Part shown: positions 24,755-36,032 of the stretch, one piece after another | How positions within the stretch are numbered: position 1 is the stretch's first letter | Layout of the letters: each line of letters opens with the position of its first letter | Assembly (NCBI RefSeq): GCF_036785885.1 | Contig: NC_092322.1 | Coordinates: 20,234,466 to 20,298,465 of the forward strand | Length of the DNA stretch: 64,000 nt | Reading direction: 5' to 3' | Source of the DNA: Coffea arabica | Taxonomy: Eukaryota; Streptophyta; Magnoliopsida; Gentianales; Rubiaceae | Notes under the pieces: model-generated | Told to the model about the DNA's origin: nothing | Database searches by the model: none | Seen by the model: only the letters and a program-made list of their open reading frames with translations | Program-made: the position numbers and the translations under genes

Positions 24755-25528
24755 AGTGATACAAGTGCATGCATATTTTGTTTTAGATTTATGTCATTCG
24801 AGATTGACACATTGTTGAGACAGGGAACTCAGGATTGTTACTCTCGTATTTTTACCCTCCTAATTTATCTGAAAATATCTGACTTATATTCTACTCCTAT
24901 ATAACTTTGGCAGCCTTTTTTTGCCTTGTTTAGTCTTTGTTTTTTTTTTTTTTGACAAAAAGCAAGTTCTATTAATCAATGGTTGAAAATTGTCCAGTAT
25001 GAATTGATTTACATCATTGTACTAATGACAAGTTAAACATGCATTAGAAATAACGTATTAGATCGGTTAAATTTAGCAAATCTGAAATATTTTTAACAAA
25101 TTTGAAATATATAAGAAATTTTCAAGCTATCTTTTAACAAGGTAAATCATTGTAACTATCTTCTGTGCATGTTGCAATCGCCAGATCTACTAATCAATGG
25201 TTTTAAACTCCATGACAATGATGAGATTTATGCCAAAAAAACCCAAAACCTAAAAAAATTTTAGATTTGACAACTGGATTTGAAACAAATTCGAATCCAA
25301 CAATAAAAGAGAAAAACAAAAGAAGCTTTTTGAGAAGAGGAGAAAAAGTAGAGAGTCTGCCTTGTCTAGACTAGTAAATATTGTACTTGTTCAAATCTAT
25401 TGTACACGTATTAATAGCAACTTGACCAATTTGAAGTCCCTATTCTTGCTGATGCATGGCCTTCAGAACTATTAATTGCTACTGTTGAGCAGTACCTTTC
25501 CTATATTACCCAGTTTTGCACATAAAGA
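24755..25528. other. Intergenic DNA between two Pack-MULE-like elements
   Basis: About 770 bp of AT-rich DNA with a poly-T run near 24945. No gene or element seen. Confidence 0.6.
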
Positions 25529-25537
25529 ATTGCTATT

Positions 25538-27015
25538 GGAAAAATCGCTACTTTAGTCCTTAAACTATTTTACTTATGCCAATTTCATCCCTCAATGTTA
25601 TTTTAGCCTAATTTAGTCCTTCAACTTAAATTTCTTGTCCAATTAGATCCTTTTACGGCTGCACCACCCAATAAACTTTTTCCGACACAAAAAGCACTAC
25701 CTAAACAAAGGGCACGAATGGAAGTACAAGTCTTGTCCTACATTAAAATAAAGAAATCTGAAAACTTTTCATCTAATGGGGTAAAACAAAAATTTTACAC
25801 TAAATTGGGGAGAAAAATAAAATATCTGTAAAAGAAGATCCCAATTTTCATCTCCATTTATCACTAGTCAACAAGTCATCACCATGTCACCAATCTTCTT
25901 TGGCAAACTTCCGAAACAAGGACGTCGTCTTTTTGAACTCTTAAATCAATGGCCATTCTTAACTGGACAATCGAGACTCCTCTCTAAATTTGTAAATATT
26001 TCTACAAATGAGGCACTACAATTTTTTGTTTTAACTCTCACATATTCTCTGCCAGTGTTGCTACATTATTAATTCCAGAGGATTCATTAATTGGGAAAAA
26101 AGCCTGTGTGATTGTCGTAAAAGCAACTCATTTGTAGGATATTTTTGTGAGCAGTTTTTTTGCTCAATATGTACTCTACATTGTGATAGTTCTTTGCTCA
26201 ATATGTATTCTAGATTGCATTTTGTTGAAGAGGCCCGAAAAGTGTTTGATGAAATATTTAAGAGAATTATAGTTTCATGAACCACTATGGTTTGCTAGGT
26301 ATGCAACCCCTAGACTTGCTGTGGAGGCATTTAAACTTTTTCAACCTCTATTTCATGGAAGGTAGATAGAGGACTTGAACGAATTTCTTAGAGCTTTTTA
26401 TGATGATACTGGTGATGGCCCTGGAGAGAAGAGGGAAAAGCCTTAGCTTCTCTCTATTTGAGACTCGATAGGTTTGGAAAGCATTGACAATTTAATTCCA
26501 TAAGTTCTGTGCCTTGAAACTTTCTGAATTTTTTGACATCTTTGTGAGAAAAAGAACCCAAATAAAAAAGAAAAAAATGAGAAGGCGATGGAATCCAAGA
26601 AATGAAATATAGAACGAGAGAAGATGGTGATGCTTAAGGAAAGGTTGTGATTGATAATTATTAGTAGATGGTAGTAATAGTGAAAAATTTTGTTAAGAGA
26701 CTAGGTATGCTTTGACGTAGAAGGATAATTCAGATTCTCTTTTGATGATCTCTATTTTCTTTCCCAATTTTGTGGAAATCGTTTAATGGAAATAGTTTTG
26801 TTGGGTTCTAACTTTGGCCCTAAGTTTGTAATTCCTAGATTGCCCTTAATTGGGTGGTGATTTTGTGCCTGAAGGATTTTAATTGGTGGTGCATCTGTGA
26901 AAGGATTTAATTGGACAAGAAATTTAAGTTAAAGGACTAAATTAAGCTAAAAAGACATTGAGGGATGAAATTGACATAAGTGAAATAGTTTAAGGACTAA
27001 AATGGCGATTTTTCC
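25538..27015. mobile_element. Pack-MULE-like element carrying a PPR gene fragment
   Basis: Termini GGAAAAATCGC and GCGATTTTTCC begin inverted repeats of about 140 bp (words such as 'tttagtccttaaactatttt' and 'ttaaatttcttgtccaatta' pair with the other end). The element is flanked by a perfect 9-bp direct repeat ATTGCTATT at 25529-25537 and 27016-27024, the Mutator-family hallmark. It is 1478 bp without transposase. The interior contains a decayed PPR-like gene fragment. Confidence 0.88.
25884..26345 (+). pseudogene. PPR-protein gene fragment inside the MULE
   Basis: The reading frame around 26175-26275 gives SSLLNMYSRLHFVEEARKVF followed by DEIFKRIIVS. This is the Asn-Met-Tyr-Ser ... Ala-Arg-Lys-Val-Phe-Asp pattern of plant PPR (PLS-type) repeats. 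A stop replaces the usual Trp codon, and after a frameshift YATPRLAVEAFKLFQ continues the next repeat. Upstream, IGKKACVIVVKATHL resembles the preceding repeat. The 62-codon ORF 25884-26072 may be the N-terminal part; that is inference. Several stops and shifts make it non-functional. Confidence 0.6.
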
Positions 27016-27234
27016 ATTGCTATTAGAAGTGATAAATGCACACACATCACTTGTACATATTTATTTCTCTTCCGGTGAATGGGAATGTACACAGAAATAG
27101 GTGCTTTTCCGGAGGAATACTTGTTTCCTTCTCTATTGGTTTTGGTTTAAATGTCATCATTAGTTGTACATATCTATGTAAAAGAGGTGCTTGTTCCCTT
27201 CTCCTTTCATTTAGATTTTATGTCCTGTTTGATC

Positions 27235-27513
27235 AAAATTCAACCAACAAGTCTTGTTAATGTTTTCACATCTGGTGCAGTTGCTTCTTCCCGTTCTGGG
27301 CAAAAATGTGCGGATGAGCCAAGATTTCAGTCAGAAACAGAAATAGCTTCGAGGAAGGGTCGTACGCCATCACAGTTAGCATTGGCACGGGCTCATCGCC
27401 AAAGAGATATGTCTATCCAATTCCGGGAACCACCAAGAAACAGAACCTTGAAAGTAATATCAAGGCTTTATCTGTTAAGTTAACCTCAAAGGAAATAGCT
27501 GAACTCGAGTGAT
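27235..27513 (+). pseudogene. Aldo-keto reductase last-exon fragment (copy 1)
   Basis: Similar to exon 5 of the intact AKR gene downstream: [19 protein letters not shown] corresponds to [19 protein letters not shown]. After a frame change the nucleotide sequence still matches the PGTTK...[12 protein letters not shown] part. Upstream flank 'caaaattcaaccaacaa' is shared with the second fragment at 40190-40463, so both derive from one AKR-like ancestor. Frame broken, other exons absent. Confidence 0.75.
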
Positions 27514-27708
27514 GTTCTAGGAGGTTACCGGTAGTACTTGAGAGTTGGTTTAATGTGGAGTTTCTAGTCTTTGGACGTCGGTGTTTGAGAGATTCCTGGC
27601 GTGCATGAGATATCAAAGACCGCCAAAATTTGGATCCGAGGCCTCTCCAGTTGAAGTTCCATCCAATTCCGTTCAGTTGTGTAAAGTGTAAACTGGCACA
27701 ATTTCAGT

Positions 27709-27980
27709 ATAAACTAATATATTTTTGGTGTAATTGTAAATTTTATACTAACTCAGTTATAATTCATGTTTACACTAAAATTCTATCAGTTTACAGAACT
27801 AGAGAGGCTCCATTTCCCCTAAATTTCCAGATGAAGAGGCGTCTATAAACTAATATATTTTTAGTGTAATTGTGAATTTAATACCAATTCAGTTATAATT
27901 CACGTTGTAAACCCGAAATTCTATCAATATGTAGAACTGGAGAGGCCCCATTTCCCCTAAATTTCTAGATGAAGAGGTGC
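27709..27980. repeat. Two-copy tandem duplication of about 136 bp
   Basis: 'ataaactaatatattttt' recurs at about 27709 and 27845. Each copy ends with 'gagaggc.ccatttcccctaa' and 'agatgaagaggcg/tg'. It is a local duplication downstream of the AKR fragment. Confidence 0.8.
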
Positions 27981-28807
27981 GAGACAGTGTTTGTACCTTG
28001 TTCAGTCAGAATTAAAGTTTTTCATTCTGTTCTTAATCTCCTAAAATTCCAAACAAAGGGCAATTGACTGTCAGAGATAAATCAACGTAGTTACAGTGGA
28101 CAGCGGCCGTGAAATTCAAAGACGTGTATATTTTGCTTTGCACTTCTTGAGTTCAAAAGCTTTGTTATGCATTAGTAGGAACAATGTTTTAAAAACCGGA
28201 TTGTTGATTGAATCGGTGAAGTGAAAGAGTCGAGATTTAACCGGTCGAATCGGTTTAACCTTGGTTCAATGAATTTTTTTAAAAATTATTTATATAAATA
28301 TATATATGTACAAAATAAGACATGTAATGGATTAATTTAATACTTTATATGATGAAAGGTTTACTATTTTTTAATAACTTGGATTTTTTAAAAATAAAAT
28401 TTTTAAATTATAAGTTAAAACAAATAAATTTCATCTCAATTTCAATTATATCTAAATCCAACCCAAAAATATCACAATATTTTGAAATTATACAAAATTC
28501 ACGTCTATGAGAATTTAGATATTGTGAACTTAAATTTTAATTTACGTTTTAGAAATTGCAATTTAAAAAAGGAAGTTTGGAGTTCGAAGGAAGTCAAGAA
28601 AATCGAAAATAGAAATGTAAACTTGATAAGAAACAAAAAATGAGATAAAAGTGAGTGGTTGTAGCATTAAATAATTTGGGTTAAAAAAAAATTCTTTTTG
28701 AACTTTTTTCAATTTAATGGATAAAAACAAAATTAAAAGATGGAAGAAAACATCAATAAATTTAAAATAAAGAGGTTTGATTAAAAAGGGAGTGACAAAA
28801 AAAAGAC

Positions 28808-28812
<5 letters not shown>

Positions 28813-28842
<30 letters not shown>
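28813..28842. repeat. (AG)n microsatellite
   Basis: A run of about 15 AG dinucleotides inside the TIR element. Confidence 0.95.
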
Positions 28843-28844
<2 letters not shown>

Positions 28845-28949
28845 GAAAATTAAAAAGAAAGAGCCATGAGAGAATGAGATTTTGTAAGAAAAATGAAAAA
28901 AAAATATGAGTGTTTGTTTTATATAAATAAGTTATAAAAAAAAACTAAT

Positions 28950-29053
28950 AGGATATGATGGTGCAACGGTTAATACATTGGTCTTCTATTACAAAGGTCT
29001 TGAGTTCAAATCTTAATAGCTGCATTTTACCAAAAAAAAAAAAAAAAAAAAAA
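28950..29053 (+). mobile_element. Possible tRNA-derived SINE fragment
   Basis: 'gatggtgcaacggttaata' resembles a Pol III A box, and 'ggtcttgagttcaaatctt', about 45 bp further on, resembles a B box (GGTTCAANNC type). A poly-A run of about 22 follows at 29032-29053. The layout matches short plant SINEs with a tRNA-like head. It does not fold as an intact tRNA by eye. No clear target duplication. Confidence 0.4.
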
Positions 29054-29227
29054 GAGAAATGTTGAAAACCGGTTCAATAGTGGTTTGACCGCGATTTTTA
29101 CGGTTCGACCGGTTCTTGACTGGTTTTCTGACAAAATCAATTGTAACATTGAACCAGACCGGTGCCATGGCCGGTTCGCGGTTCAACCGGTCGAACCGGC
29201 CGATCCGGTCCGATTTTCAAAACATTG

Positions 29228-29503
29228 GGGGAATACAAGTTTGACCAGCTTACCTGTTTATTTCAAGTCCTATTTCTTTCTCTGGTTAAAAAAGAAAAGA
29301 AGTCGGACCAAAAAAATAAAAAATGAAAAAAAAAATCAGAAACTTGTACAAATTCTCTTCTGTGTCTGCGTGCATTGCATAGACTAAGAACCAAATGCTG
29401 CCATAAATTCATGCGTCGGAGGGGAAAAAAAAATAACAGAAACATAAAGGAACTCTTTTTAGCTGTAACTTGTTTAAGGAAGGAAGCCGAGTAAATTGCA
29501 GAA
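29228..29503 (+). promoter_or_regulatory. AKR proximal promoter / 5' UTR
   Basis: About 275 bp between the TIR element and the AKR ATG. No convincing TATA box was found by eye, and the 3' half is A-rich. Assigned by position only. Confidence 0.35.
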
Positions 29504-30991
29504 ATGGCAACTGCAGTGAGGAGGATCAAGCTGGGCTCCCAAGGCTTTGAAGTCTCTGCACAAGGACTCGGATGCATGGGCATGTCTGCTCTCTATGGCA
29601 TTCCTAAGCCAGAGGCTGAAATGATCCCACTCATACATCATGCCATAGATAGTGGTGTCACCCATCTTGACACTTCCGACTTCTATGGTCCTCACACCAA
29701 CGAAGTTCTCATAGGCAAGGTACATAATAAATCCTTATTTTTTACTTTAGTAGCGAACCAAATGAAACTCTAAGAGCTTTTATCTATGGGGGAGATGCTT
29801 CTTAGGCGGCATGTAATGGTTTTGAGGCGTTTCTTTGAAGGCTTTGAAGGGAGGATATAGGGAGAAAGTGCAGTTAGCTACCAAGTTCGCGATAAGAGTA
29901 CTAGAAGATGGAAGCATGGGAGGTATCTGTGGTGAACCAGCATATGTTAGAGCAGCATGTGAAGCTAGTCTGAGGCGTCTGGATGTTGATTACATTGATC
30001 TCTATTACGTTCATCGTATTGACACTCGTGTGCCTATAGAAGTCACGGTTAGTCTTCTTCCCTGAAATTCCAAGATGTTTCATTTCTAGTTAAACTGGTT
30101 CATTCATCGGTTGATAAAATGGATAGCATAGACAATACCATTTTCTTCCTGCTTTAAGCATTTGATATCTTTTTCTCAAGTCTCCAATATTTGTTAGATG
30201 GGAGAACTGAAGAAGCTGGTTGAAGAGGGAAAAATAAGATACATAGGGCTCTCAGAGGCCTCACCTGATACCATTAGAAGGGCTCATGCAGTTCATCCAA
30301 TAACAGCAGTTCAACTGGAGTGGTCTTTGTGGACACGAGATGCAGAAGACACTGTTATTCCCACTTGCAGGTAACACGTTGATTTTTTTCGGTAATCATA
30401 ATTAGCAGACTGTTCTCAACATATTACTCTTTCTTGCAGGGAGCTTGGAATTGGCATTGTTGCTTTTAGTCCCTTAGGAAGGGGATTCTTGGCGTCTGGT
30501 AGAAATTTGGTGCAGAACCTGGTTGATAATGACTACCGAAAGGTTACTGCTTATAATAGAGCATGACTTTCTTTTTCTTTTCTTTTTTTTTTTTAAATTT
30601 TTGAATTTTTTGGTTCAAATTGGAATGTCTGGACTTACTGTTCTACATTGATAAACAGAGCCTCCCCAGATTTCAGCCAGAGAATGTTGAGAACAATCTG
30701 GAAACCTTTGAGCAGGTCAATGAAATGGCCTTGAGGAAGGGGTGTACACCATCTCAGCTAGCATTGGCATGGGTTCATCATCAAGGAGATGATGTTTGTC
30801 CGATTCCAGGAACAACCAAGTTGGAAAACCTCAACAACAATATCAAAGCTTTAAGCGTGAAGCTAACACCAGAGGAAATGGCTGCGCTTGAGTCCATTTC
30901 TAATGCAATTAAGGGCGAAAGGAACAAGTACATGGTCCTTACATGGAGACACGCCGATACTCCACCCCTGTCCTCCTGGAAACCTATATGA
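29504..30991 (+). CDS. Aldo-keto reductase (plant auxin-induced PCNT115 / AKR13-like)
   Basis: Five exons with GT-AG borders and compatible phases: 29504-29719, 29841-30047, 30198-30370, 30440-30542, 30659-30991, giving 343 aa, the usual length for the family. These cytosolic (beta/alpha)8-barrel enzymes reduce aldehydes or ketones with NADPH. The catalytic tetrad is visible: Asp56 and Tyr61 (DTSDFYG), Lys87 (ATKF), His130 (YVHRID). The GLGCMGMS start, [29 protein letters not shown] and the late [11 protein letters not shown] cofactor motif are all present. The family includes perakine reductase-like and auxin-induced PCNT115-like proteins; the substrate cannot be told from sequence. Two broken copies of its last exon lie at 27235-27513 and 40190-40463. 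Intact and probably functional. Confidence 0.93.
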
Positions 30992-31149
30992 GTGGATTTC
31001 CAGCCCTTTTACTTCTAGCAGTATTAACCTGAGATGAGTAGTTGAATTGGTACTACTGCGGAGTGTCCCGTGTTTGGCTCTGGTTCTGGATTTTTATGTT
31101 TGAGGGGTTTATAGTATGAAATGAGTTTTCTGTTGTTCTTGTTTGACAA

Positions 31150-32479
31150 AGTAATGGACCTGGTGAGTATATGAGAAAATTTATGGATTCTCACACAGGA
31201 GGATAGAAAAATTGTATTCTATTCGTCTCTCAGAATGAAAATGTTGTTCTCCCTTGTTCTCCCAATCTTTGGTTTTGACAATGAGGGTGTTAATAACATC
31301 AGAAAGTTGGGTGTCGTTTGTTGCCTTTGGAAACTCAAATCTACTGGAGTGAGAAGGTGATCTTCACTATAGGTTACCACTTTAGGCTAATGTTTGGGGT
31401 CTTCATTGAGGTAAATTAACATGGTTAAGAGTCTTTACAAGATGTTTAACTCTCCTATGTACAGATACTTGAATGATCTATATACATATAAAGTTAACTT
31501 TTCTTAAATAGTTGTTGTATAGAAGAAAACTCTTCCCAAATTTTACAGCCGAAGATCATTTTACTAAATCCAAAATTCCTTACTCCTTATAGAACCTGTT
31601 TAACTATCGTTGTGGAGCTTTTTAGTGGTGAACCCACAAGGAATGAGATTACATTCTACCTCTGGTTTCAAGTGCGAGCATGAACTGCAAAATTCACCTA
31701 TGGAGTCGATAGTGATGCAGCAAACTTTGCAGTACTTATCAAGAATTTGCTTGAGTTTTCTTCTTATATCTTTATTGCTTGGGTTAGATGCAATCTCATA
31801 CGGGCCAATTTACCTGAAGAAATCATTTACACCATTTCTCAAATCTATTAGGATACCAACGTCCAACATATATAAGAATATAAAGCAATTTTACATCCAT
31901 CACATTTCAAACAAAAATTGATCTGAAAGTAAATCCAAAGCCAGTTTCATAGTAGAGATGCATTCACTTTTAAAGTCATATAAACAGTCACTCTCAGGCT
32001 TCAATTGGTTCATAGAATTCATCACATCAGATTCGCTAGGCAAGCTTTCTTTAATTCCATTAATGTTAGATAAGACGACCATATCTATTATGGTAATTGA
32101 ACCATACAAAGGATGATTGCAAAGGTTGAAGCAACTATCCTGCAAATCCTTATCACCTTGATCATGTTCTGGAACTATGAACACATATATTCTTAGATTT
32201 GGCCCAAGATTGAAACTATTGTAATTTTCTCATGAATCTCTATGATGGTTTACACTACAAGGCTACATACAAGCATCAATTGATATACAAGCCAGGTAAA
32301 AACAAGCTTAATTTTCGAGTTTCATTTAGGTAAAATAAGCAAATCCTAACCACCAGAGTGCAAGTCATAGTTCAAACGTTAACGGACACTGGATAAGGGA
32401 GTAGAAAAGTGAGCTAATGCGAGTAGTATTTTGCAAGGGAGGTATTTGAGGGTATATTTGCCAATTCATCATCAATGAT
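31150..32479. other. Intergenic DNA downstream of AKR, no gene recognised
   Basis: The ORFs of 94-103 codons at 31610-31921 (+) and 31900-32184 (-) have no family features I recognise and lack neighbouring exons. The AKR 3' UTR probably ends by about 31200. Confidence 0.5.
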
Positions 32480-32487
32480 ATTACAAA

Positions 32488-33118
32488 TAGGGATGGCAAC
32501 GGGGGCACCGTGGGGGGTCATTGGGGCGGGGTGGGGGTATACTCCCCTGCCCCACCCCTCGCTCCACCACCCGTTTGGAAAAAAAAAAAAAATATATATA
32601 TATATATGTACATAATTATATATATATAATGATATTATCAAATATACTACTAATTATACATGTTTATTAATAAAAATTATTAATTAATTGTACTAAATTT
32701 ATTAATATATTTATATTAAATTCCTAACTACACTTAATACAATAATACTTTTTTCTAAAAAAAACACAATAATAATTTAGTTATTGTATTTGTATCAAAA
32801 GTGAAAACTTGATTATTTTGGTTATATTTGTTTTATCATATTAGGTTGTATTCAAATAACCATTGTTTAATTATTTTTATGAGTTGCAATTGTGAAGTTA
32901 CAATGAATAATAATTTGGTGATGCGTTGATATTTTTATACTTGATTATTTGTTCAAATTTAATTATAGTAAAATTATATAATAAAATTTTTTTAATCCCA
33001 CGGAGGAAGCGGGGCGGGGTGCGGGACAGAGCGGTGGCCCGCGGGGGGATTAAAATGCAACGAGGCGGGGGTTGGGAGAGGTGTCTCTCGCCCTACCCCC
33101 GCCCCATTGCCACCCCTA
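32488..33118. mobile_element. hAT-type MITE with G-rich ends
   Basis: Left end TAGGGATGGCAACGGGG and right end (complement) TAGGGGTGGCAATGGGG pair. Flanks ATTACAAA (32480-32487) and ATCACAAA (33119-33126) form an 8-bp target duplication with one mismatch, the hAT hallmark. The ends are strongly G/C-rich and the centre is AT-rich. Non-coding, 631 bp. Confidence 0.8.
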
Positions 33119-33139
33119 ATCACAAATAGGGCCCAATAA

Positions 33140-33233
33140 CCTGACAAGGGAGGTATCTGATATTTTGCAAAGTTCAGGGAGGTGAGTGAGAATGCTAGAA
33201 ACCTCAGGGGAGGTTTCTAAAATTATCCCTTTA
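33140..33233. repeat. Solitary TIR relic 'gggaggtttctaaaattatccc'
   Basis: The sequence ends in a motif typical of long-TIR plant elements. A related direct-orientation piece ('ttttgcaagggaggtat') lies left of the hAT MITE at about 32430, so the MITE seems to have inserted into an older repeat. No opposing end found. From 33234 to 34361 I see no gene; this is probably SURF2 3' flank. Confidence 0.35.
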
Positions 33234-34361
33234 ATAAATTGTAGAGGCATACGCCACCAGTGGACCCAACGTGTGTTGATTATTAAGCTATGTGGGATAT
33301 CGAGAACAACATACTGTTAGCAAAAACTCAAAACTTTTGGGCAATGTTCTCAAATGAATTTGACAGATATTGAAATCAGATTTACATCAAGATGTACTGC
33401 AATAAAAGAAGAAGGAAACAAATCGAGCAACAAATGAATATGGAAGCTGAACCAGTCCCACTTGCACAAGTAAAGATTATTTTTGCAATGGTGACATAAT
33501 TAATGATTAAATTCAATAAAACATTATACTATGTGGATGTTACAAAAAAGAAAAATGAAATGAATCAACATGCCAATTCACAAGGGAGGATCAGATGTGA
33601 TCTCAATAGATATATGCATGCTGCAAGGAGCAAAAGTCCTTTCTGGGCCTAAAAGTGGTGAGCATTCAATGGCATGAAAATCATCTTCTCCACTTCTCAT
33701 GCCAAAAAGTATTGGTTCCAAACCACCAAAATTACAGTTTTTAATGTCATTATCCTTTGATCATCTTGTCAGGGAAACCTGAACCAAGGAAAGTTTATAT
33801 AAAATAAGTTTGAACTTCCCAGCTTGTTTCCAAAATCTGCTGGGACTAACAATTGTTAAGAAATTAAATGAGCCTTCAATTCCCAGAACATTCAAAAGCA
33901 AATACTTAGGCAACTAAGTATTCAACTTTCAAGAATACACAATAATAGTCAATTACATACCTGAGTCACCATTTTTTGCCAATGAATGGGGACTTCAACT
34001 TGTCAGAAAACTCCAAGTCATGAAACTGGACAAACAGGTTGTAAAATCATAAAAAATAATCACTTGGAACCAAATCATGATTAAACTAAGTATAAAAAGT
34101 AAGGGTCTGTCTATTGACTGCCATTAGGCATCAAATAAGAAGTGAGTCCAATATTATCCTTTCTCCGAAAAGACAATTTAATCCGCTAAAGTGTTGCAAT
34201 TCAGGGGATCAATAGTAATTTAGAGCATTAATAATGCACCTTAGTGTAGAAGGAATTATATATAATCCTCAATCACTTTCAAAAAGCAGAAGGAATTATA
34301 TATATACTCCTCAGGAATTACTCAGCAGGCTCTTAGTGTAGAACAAACTATAAAAATGTAC

Positions 34362-36032
34362 CTTCCCCGTCAGCATCATCATTTTCTGGCCCCAGCTCTG
34401 GATCAGAGCCCTGCCTATCACCTCCATCATCATTGTCCCAATGTTCTCCCACTGGTGGCATCCAGAAATCATCTTCTTCCTCCAGTTCACTGTCCTTCTC
34501 AGAAACAATTCTTGCTTCAGAGATAACTTCAACACCAGTCTCTTCCCGAATCTTCTTCTTTTTCTTCAAACCATCATCCTTAACGTTTGATTTCTTTGTT
34601 GCCTTTTGACCATCATCCTGTTTCCACTTTCTCCGTTCACAATACCAAATGAAAAAGATAAGGTTGATGTCCAAAATGGAAGCTCAAAATGAGTGTATTA
34701 CACAATGACTCCACATTTTGCACAGGTAAATTCCTAGGCATTCCAAATATGAACAGCTCCCTCATGTAACAAAAAGGGAAAAACAGGACAAACCTAGCAC
34801 ATTGTGGAAAATGTTTGCCATTAATATGCTTCCAGATATGCTCTTCTGATTTGTTGATAGGAACTCCCGTTAGAATGCAGATTTAGCTTCTAACTGCAAG
34901 AGGGAACCCAAGAATTACCAAAAATGTTTCCATATGTATCAGAAGAACCCAAGCATAAAAAATACATACTTTCAGGCTTAGACTACCCAGGGCAACCTAT
35001 GCAGGGCAAGATTGTAAGTAATAGAGAATAAATCATTATAAGACAAGTAAAACAATATTTGCACTCCAAAATAGTCCCTTGGGTGTCCACCTTCCTTCAT
35101 GTAATAAAATATTTCAGTGAAGCGCCAGAAGCTAATCTTGGAGTGCAAATACACTTGCCTAAGATAAGAGTCAGAGTCGCAACAAACATTTAATTTGAGC
35201 ATACATAAATGGAACCCCAAAAAAAAAGAAAAGAAGTACTCAACAAAGTAAATAAATAGATAAAACTGAGAGCTTTGACACTGCAAGTTCTGTGGAGAAT
35301 CCAAACAATCGAGTTTCTCGCAAGGGAACTGCTACTTTCTTCTGCTATACAAGAGAACCCAGAAGTTAACTAAAATTACAAACGAGAATGGAATCCTTTA
35401 TTTCATCTACTACCAATTGCATTATAGACGAAAGGAGACTAGTCGAGACGAGACAGCCTAAAAATTCTTCCATGGAAACAAAATGAGCGTTAAAGTAACA
35501 AAACTACAACTCATCCAATTCACTTCGCTGCACAGGCCAGCTCTGTTCTGTTCATTCCAAATATGTTCGTTTCATACACGCACTTAATCAGCTAAAACAC
35601 AATCTCCACAAAACTGAACTAAGAAAACACAAGCAATCACAAAAACCAATCTTGCAAATTGGGACGCAGTTTACATACGCATGGAGATTCTACTAGCGCA
35701 ATCAACGCCAAAGAAAAAACGATTGAGAGACCAAGAAGAAGCGAAAGCCAGAAACATAAGAGCCCGCGGTTAAATGAATAAATGCCGGGCTGAGGATCTT
35801 GACGGAACATATTGAGGGGAGGTTTGCTGTTGGAAAGAGCGGCGTCGATGAGGCCCAAGTGGCGGCATTGCTTGCTGTCTCTGGCATGGGCCGGCAGCTT
35901 GTGACCCGTCTCCACGCACTTGAACCGCCCACTCTCCTCCTCCAACCTCGGTGGCCCCAAAAGATAATCCCCTTCTTTGCCTGATTCCTTCTTTCCTTCT
36001 TCTTTAACTACTTCCCCTCCTATCTTCCCCAT
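34362..36032 (-). pseudogene. SURF2: SURF2-like gene, probably disrupted (unit A)
   Basis: Surfeit locus protein 2 family. Exon 1 (36032 to about 35786) encodes MGKIGGEVVKEEGKK, then GRFKCVETGHKLPAHARDS, LGLIDAALSNSKPPLNMF, RQDP. Exon 2 (34890-34794) encodes the PINKSEEHIWKHINGK signature. Exon 3 (34630-34362) encodes an acidic C-terminal part with EEDDFWMPPVGEHWDNDDGG. Two defects are visible. The exon 1 donor has lost a G and reads GC instead of the GT kept in unit B. Exon 2 has one extra A, so 'aagctaaatctgc' shifts the frame before the signature. A last exon and stop were not located. It may be a recent pseudogene or a gene with sequence errors. Confidence 0.75.

Larger units (their letters stand above)
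28182..29227. mobile_element. TIR element of unknown superfamily upstream of AKR
   Basis: Left end CAATGTTTTAAAAACCGGA and right end (complement) CAATGTTTTGAAAATCGGA pair. Both subterminal regions are packed with CCGGTT / AACCGG words ('ggtcgaatcggttt' on the left; many copies on the right). The middle holds a GA microsatellite (28813-28842) and a tRNA-like segment with poly-A. No transposase. I could not confirm a target duplication, so the superfamily is open. It ends about 275 bp upstream of the AKR start codon. Confidence 0.6.

Noticed and set aside
28950-29030. Functional tRNA gene
   Set aside because: A and B boxes are degenerate and the stems do not pair well. A SINE-like fragment fits better.
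31610-32184. ORFs of 103 (+) and 94 (-) codons downstream of AKR
   Set aside because: No domain, no companion exons, no promoter signs. Length is expected by chance.
34978-35304. 108-codon ORF on - with hydrophobic start
   Set aside because: It lies inside the SURF2 intron between exons 1 and 2 and has low-complexity Tyr/Phe-rich content.
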